NCBI GenBank assembly: GCA_900547095.1
Contig: URFG01000003.1
Location: 62,001-126,000, forward strand
Source of the DNA: an uncultured Oscillospiraceae bacterium
GTDB lineage: Bacteria; Bacillota; Clostridia; Oscillospirales; Acutalibacteraceae
DNA length: 64,000 nucleotides
Direction: 5' to 3'
Shown here: one piece after another, positions 62,284 to 64,000 of the stretch
Layout: each line of letters starts with the position of its first letter
How positions within the stretch are numbered: position 1 is the stretch's first letter
Notes under the pieces: model-generated
Database searches by the model: none
Told to the model about the DNA's origin: nothing
Seen by the model: the letters and a program-made list of their open reading frames with translations, nothing else
Made by a program: the position numbers and the translations under genes

Positions 62284-62312
62284 TTGACAAAACAGAAAAA
62301 AATGTATATAAT
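62284..62312 (+). promoter_or_regulatory. consensus sigma-A promoter of alaS
   Basis: -35 TTGACA (62284-62289), exactly 17 nt, -10 TATAAT (62307-62312): a perfect match in both boxes. It starts six bases after the exporter stop. The leader of about 55 nt is too short for a T-box. Confidence 0.92.
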
Positions 62313-62372
62313 ATTCAAGTATTGCCCCGATTTAGGGAATAAAGATTTTAAAGATTACAGGGTGTTTGATTT

Positions 62373-64000
62373 ATGAAGTGGACTTCGCTTAACGATCTTA
62401 GGGAAAAATATCTTTCTTTTTTTGAGTCAAAAGGTCATTTAAGGCTCGGCAGCTTTTCGCTTGTTCCGAATAATGATAAATCGCTTTTGCTCATAAATTC
62501 GGGTATGGCTCCTATGAAAAAATATTTCACGGGCGAGGTTACTCCACCCTCCAAAAGAGTTACCACCTGTCAGAAATGTATCAGAACTCCGGATCTTGAG
62601 CGCGTGGGCCACACCGCGCGTCACGGTACATATTTTGAAATGCTAGGAAATTTCTCTTTCGGAGATTATTTTAAAGAGCAGGCTATAAAATGGGCATGGG
62701 AATTTTTAACAGAAACTTTAGAGATCCCGGCAGACCTTTTGTGGCCGTCCGTTTATGAAGAAGATGATGAGGCTTATGCTATCTGGCGCGATGAAATAGG
62801 TGTTGATGAAAGCCATATCGTAAGGCTCGGCAAAGAGGATAATTTCTGGGAGCACGGCACAGGCCCCTGCGGACCTTGCAGTGAGATATATTTTGACCGC
62901 GGCGAGAAATACGGCTGCGGCTCTCCCGACTGTAAGCCGGGCTGCGACTGCGACAGGTATATGGAAATATGGAATAATGTTTTCTCGCAGTTTAATAATA
63001 TGGGCGACGGTACTTATACAGAGCTTGAGCATAAAAACATAGATACCGGAATGGGCCTTGAAAGACTTGCCTGCGTTATGCAGAACGTAGACAATATGTT
63101 TGAGGTCGATACGATAAGGAATATCCTTAATAAAGTCTGCGCGATGTCAGGCAAGGAATACGGTGCAAATGATAACACCGATATTTCTATCAGAGCCGTA
63201 ACGGATCATATCAGAGCTTCCGTGTTTATGATAAGCGACGGTATTATTCCTTCAAACGAGGGCAGAGGATATGTTCTTCGCAGGCTTATAAGAAGAGCCG
63301 CACGCCACGGCAAGCTGCTCGGAATAAATAAGCCGTTTTTATGCGAGCTTTGCGACGCGGTTATCGCTGAAAATAAAGCCGGATACCCCGAACTTTTAGA
63401 AAAAGAACAGCTTATTAAAAAGGTCATCTCAAACGAGGAAAATAATTTTAATAAAACTATCGACCAAGGTCTTAATCTTCTTTCAACTCTTACTAAAGAC
63501 GGCGGAGTGCTTTCCGGTGAGGACGCTTTCAAGCTTTACGATACGTTCGGATTTCCGCTTGATCTTACCAAAGATATTCTTTCGGAAAAGAATATGACTG
63601 TCGATGAAAAAAGATTTACAGAGCTTATGGAAAATCAGAGAGAACTTGCAAGATCTTCGAGAAAATCTGCGGACTCTCAGAGCTGGAAGAGCGACGGCTT
63701 AAGCTTTGAAGATATTAAGCCTACGGAATTTTTAGGATATAAGGAAAATAACTGCTCCGCAAAAATTCTTGATATAGTTGTAAATTCGGAACATAAAAAA
63801 TCCGTTAAAGCAGGGGAAAAGGCGGTAATCGTTCTTGACAGAACAGTGTTTTACGGTGAGTCCGGAGGCCAGGTAGGCGATACGGGCGAAATCATCGGTA
63901 ACACGAAATCCTTTGCCGTTTCCGACACCAAAAAGACGGCAGGCGGAGTGTTTACCCATTTCGGAACCGTTGCTTCGGGTGAATTCACAGTCGGAGAAAC
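62373..64000 (+). CDS. alaS: alanyl-tRNA synthetase, 3' end outside window
   Basis: Class II synthetase for alanine. 542 residues are visible of a usual 870-880. It starts MKWTSLNDLREKYLSFFESKGH at ATG 62373. Class II motif 1 is RVTTCQKCIRTPDLERVGHTARH, with the active-site GNFSFGDYFK. Motif 2 follows with HGTGPCGPCSEIYFDRG, and motif 3 NIDTGMGLERLACV. The C-rich insert CGSPDCKPGCDCD may bind zinc. The editing domain begins at FYGESGGQVGDTG and runs off the window, so its HxxxH site is not seen. Confidence 0.97.
   Translation, partial: MKWTSLNDLREKYLSFFESKGHLRLGSFSLVPNNDKSLLLINSGMAPMKKYFTGEVTPPSKRVTTCQKCIRTPDLERVGHTARHGTYFEMLGNFSFGDYFKEQAIKWAWEFLTETLEIPADLLWPSVYEEDDEAYAIWRDEIGVDESHIVRLGKEDNFWEHGTGPCGPCSEIYFDRGEKYGCGSPDCKPGCDCDRYMEIWNNVFSQFNNMGDGTYTELEHKNIDTGMGLERLACVMQNVDNMFEVDTIRNILNKVCAMSGKEYGANDNTDISIRAVTDHIRASVFMISDGIIPSNEGRGYVLRRLIRRAARHGKLLGINKPFLCELCDAVIAENKAGYPELLEKEQLIKKVISNEENNFNKTIDQGLNLLSTLTKDGGVLSGEDAFKLYDTFGFPLDLTKDILSEKNMTVDEKRFTELMENQRELARSSRKSADSQSWKSDGLSFEDIKPTEFLGYKENNCSAKILDIVVNSEHKKSVKAGEKAVIVLDRTVFYGESGGQVGDTGEIIGNTKSFAVSDTKKTAGGVFTHFGTVASGEFTVGE

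Noticed and set aside
62313..62372. T-box riboswitch upstream of alaS
   Set aside because: The leader is only about 55 nt from a perfect promoter and contains no specifier stem, T-box sequence or terminator.
1..64000. CRISPR array, insertion sequence, integron or prophage
   Set aside because: No direct-repeat array, transposase, integrase or phage structural gene is present anywhere in the window.

Overview
The window is ordinary chromosomal DNA of an endospore-forming, low-to-mid GC Clostridia (Firmicutes) bacterium, probably a gut Oscillospirales/Ruminococcaceae-like lineage; the lineage is inferred from gene content, not from a search. Sporulation genes support it: sigG, spoIIR, ytfJ/gerW and an orphan spoVAF/gerA-like gene. 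So do addAB, whiA, hprK, the type III glutamine synthetase and a TSCPD protein. I see no phage, insertion sequence or CRISPR array. Coding density is high, and operons are separated by clear 17-nt-spacer sigma-A promoters and intrinsic terminators.

Layout. 1-4523 (minus): nrdR-gltX-glnS-nif3 (nif3 cut by the left edge). 4608-11163 (plus): two M16 peptidase-like genes, lgt, folD, a lipoprotein and a spoVAF-like gene. 11172-12290: rpsT, a small ribbon-helix-helix protein and a divergent lipoprotein. 12293-23440 (plus): uvrC, ppiB, rmlA, a GT2 glycosyltransferase, addB and addA. 23455-25331: an XRE regulator, tRNA-Thr(CGT), degV and a candidate structured RNA. 25330-28684: sigG (minus), ispE, spoIIR, rpmE and a YigZ-family gene. 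28748-34014 (plus): dgt-dnaG-rpoD-TSCPD-unknown, then a cell-wall amidase. 34004-36150 (minus): glnN. 36254-47346 (minus): a nine-gene run headed by ychF: alr2, a D-aspartate-ligase-like ATP-grasp gene, asnB, a MurJ/SpoVB-type flippase, alr1, a lipase-like hydrolase, an LCP-like membrane protein and a transglutaminase lipoprotein. 47375-56580 (plus): hprK-glk-murB-rapZ-whiA-dnaE-pfkA. 56587-57666 (minus): a DUF2953 gene and ytfJ. 57736-62277 (plus): an Xaa-Pro peptidase and a heterodimeric ABC exporter. 62284-64000: alaS, cut by the right edge.

The part most worth following up is the minus-strand cluster at 40.3-46.2 kb. A second, divergent alanine-racemase-fold enzyme, an ATP-grasp ligase resembling the enterococcal/lactococcal D-aspartate ligase, an AsnB/AsnH-type amidotransferase and a lipid II-type flippase lie within a few bases of each other. 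Together they would make sense as a pathway that makes a D-amino acid, attaches it to a peptidoglycan precursor, amidates it and exports the product. Other points of interest are a candidate structured RNA next to sigG, a strong hairpin inside the amidase gene, ribosome-binding sites or start codons inside hairpins, and two genes whose best starts are near-cognate codons (ACG for dgt, CTG for the DUF2953 gene).
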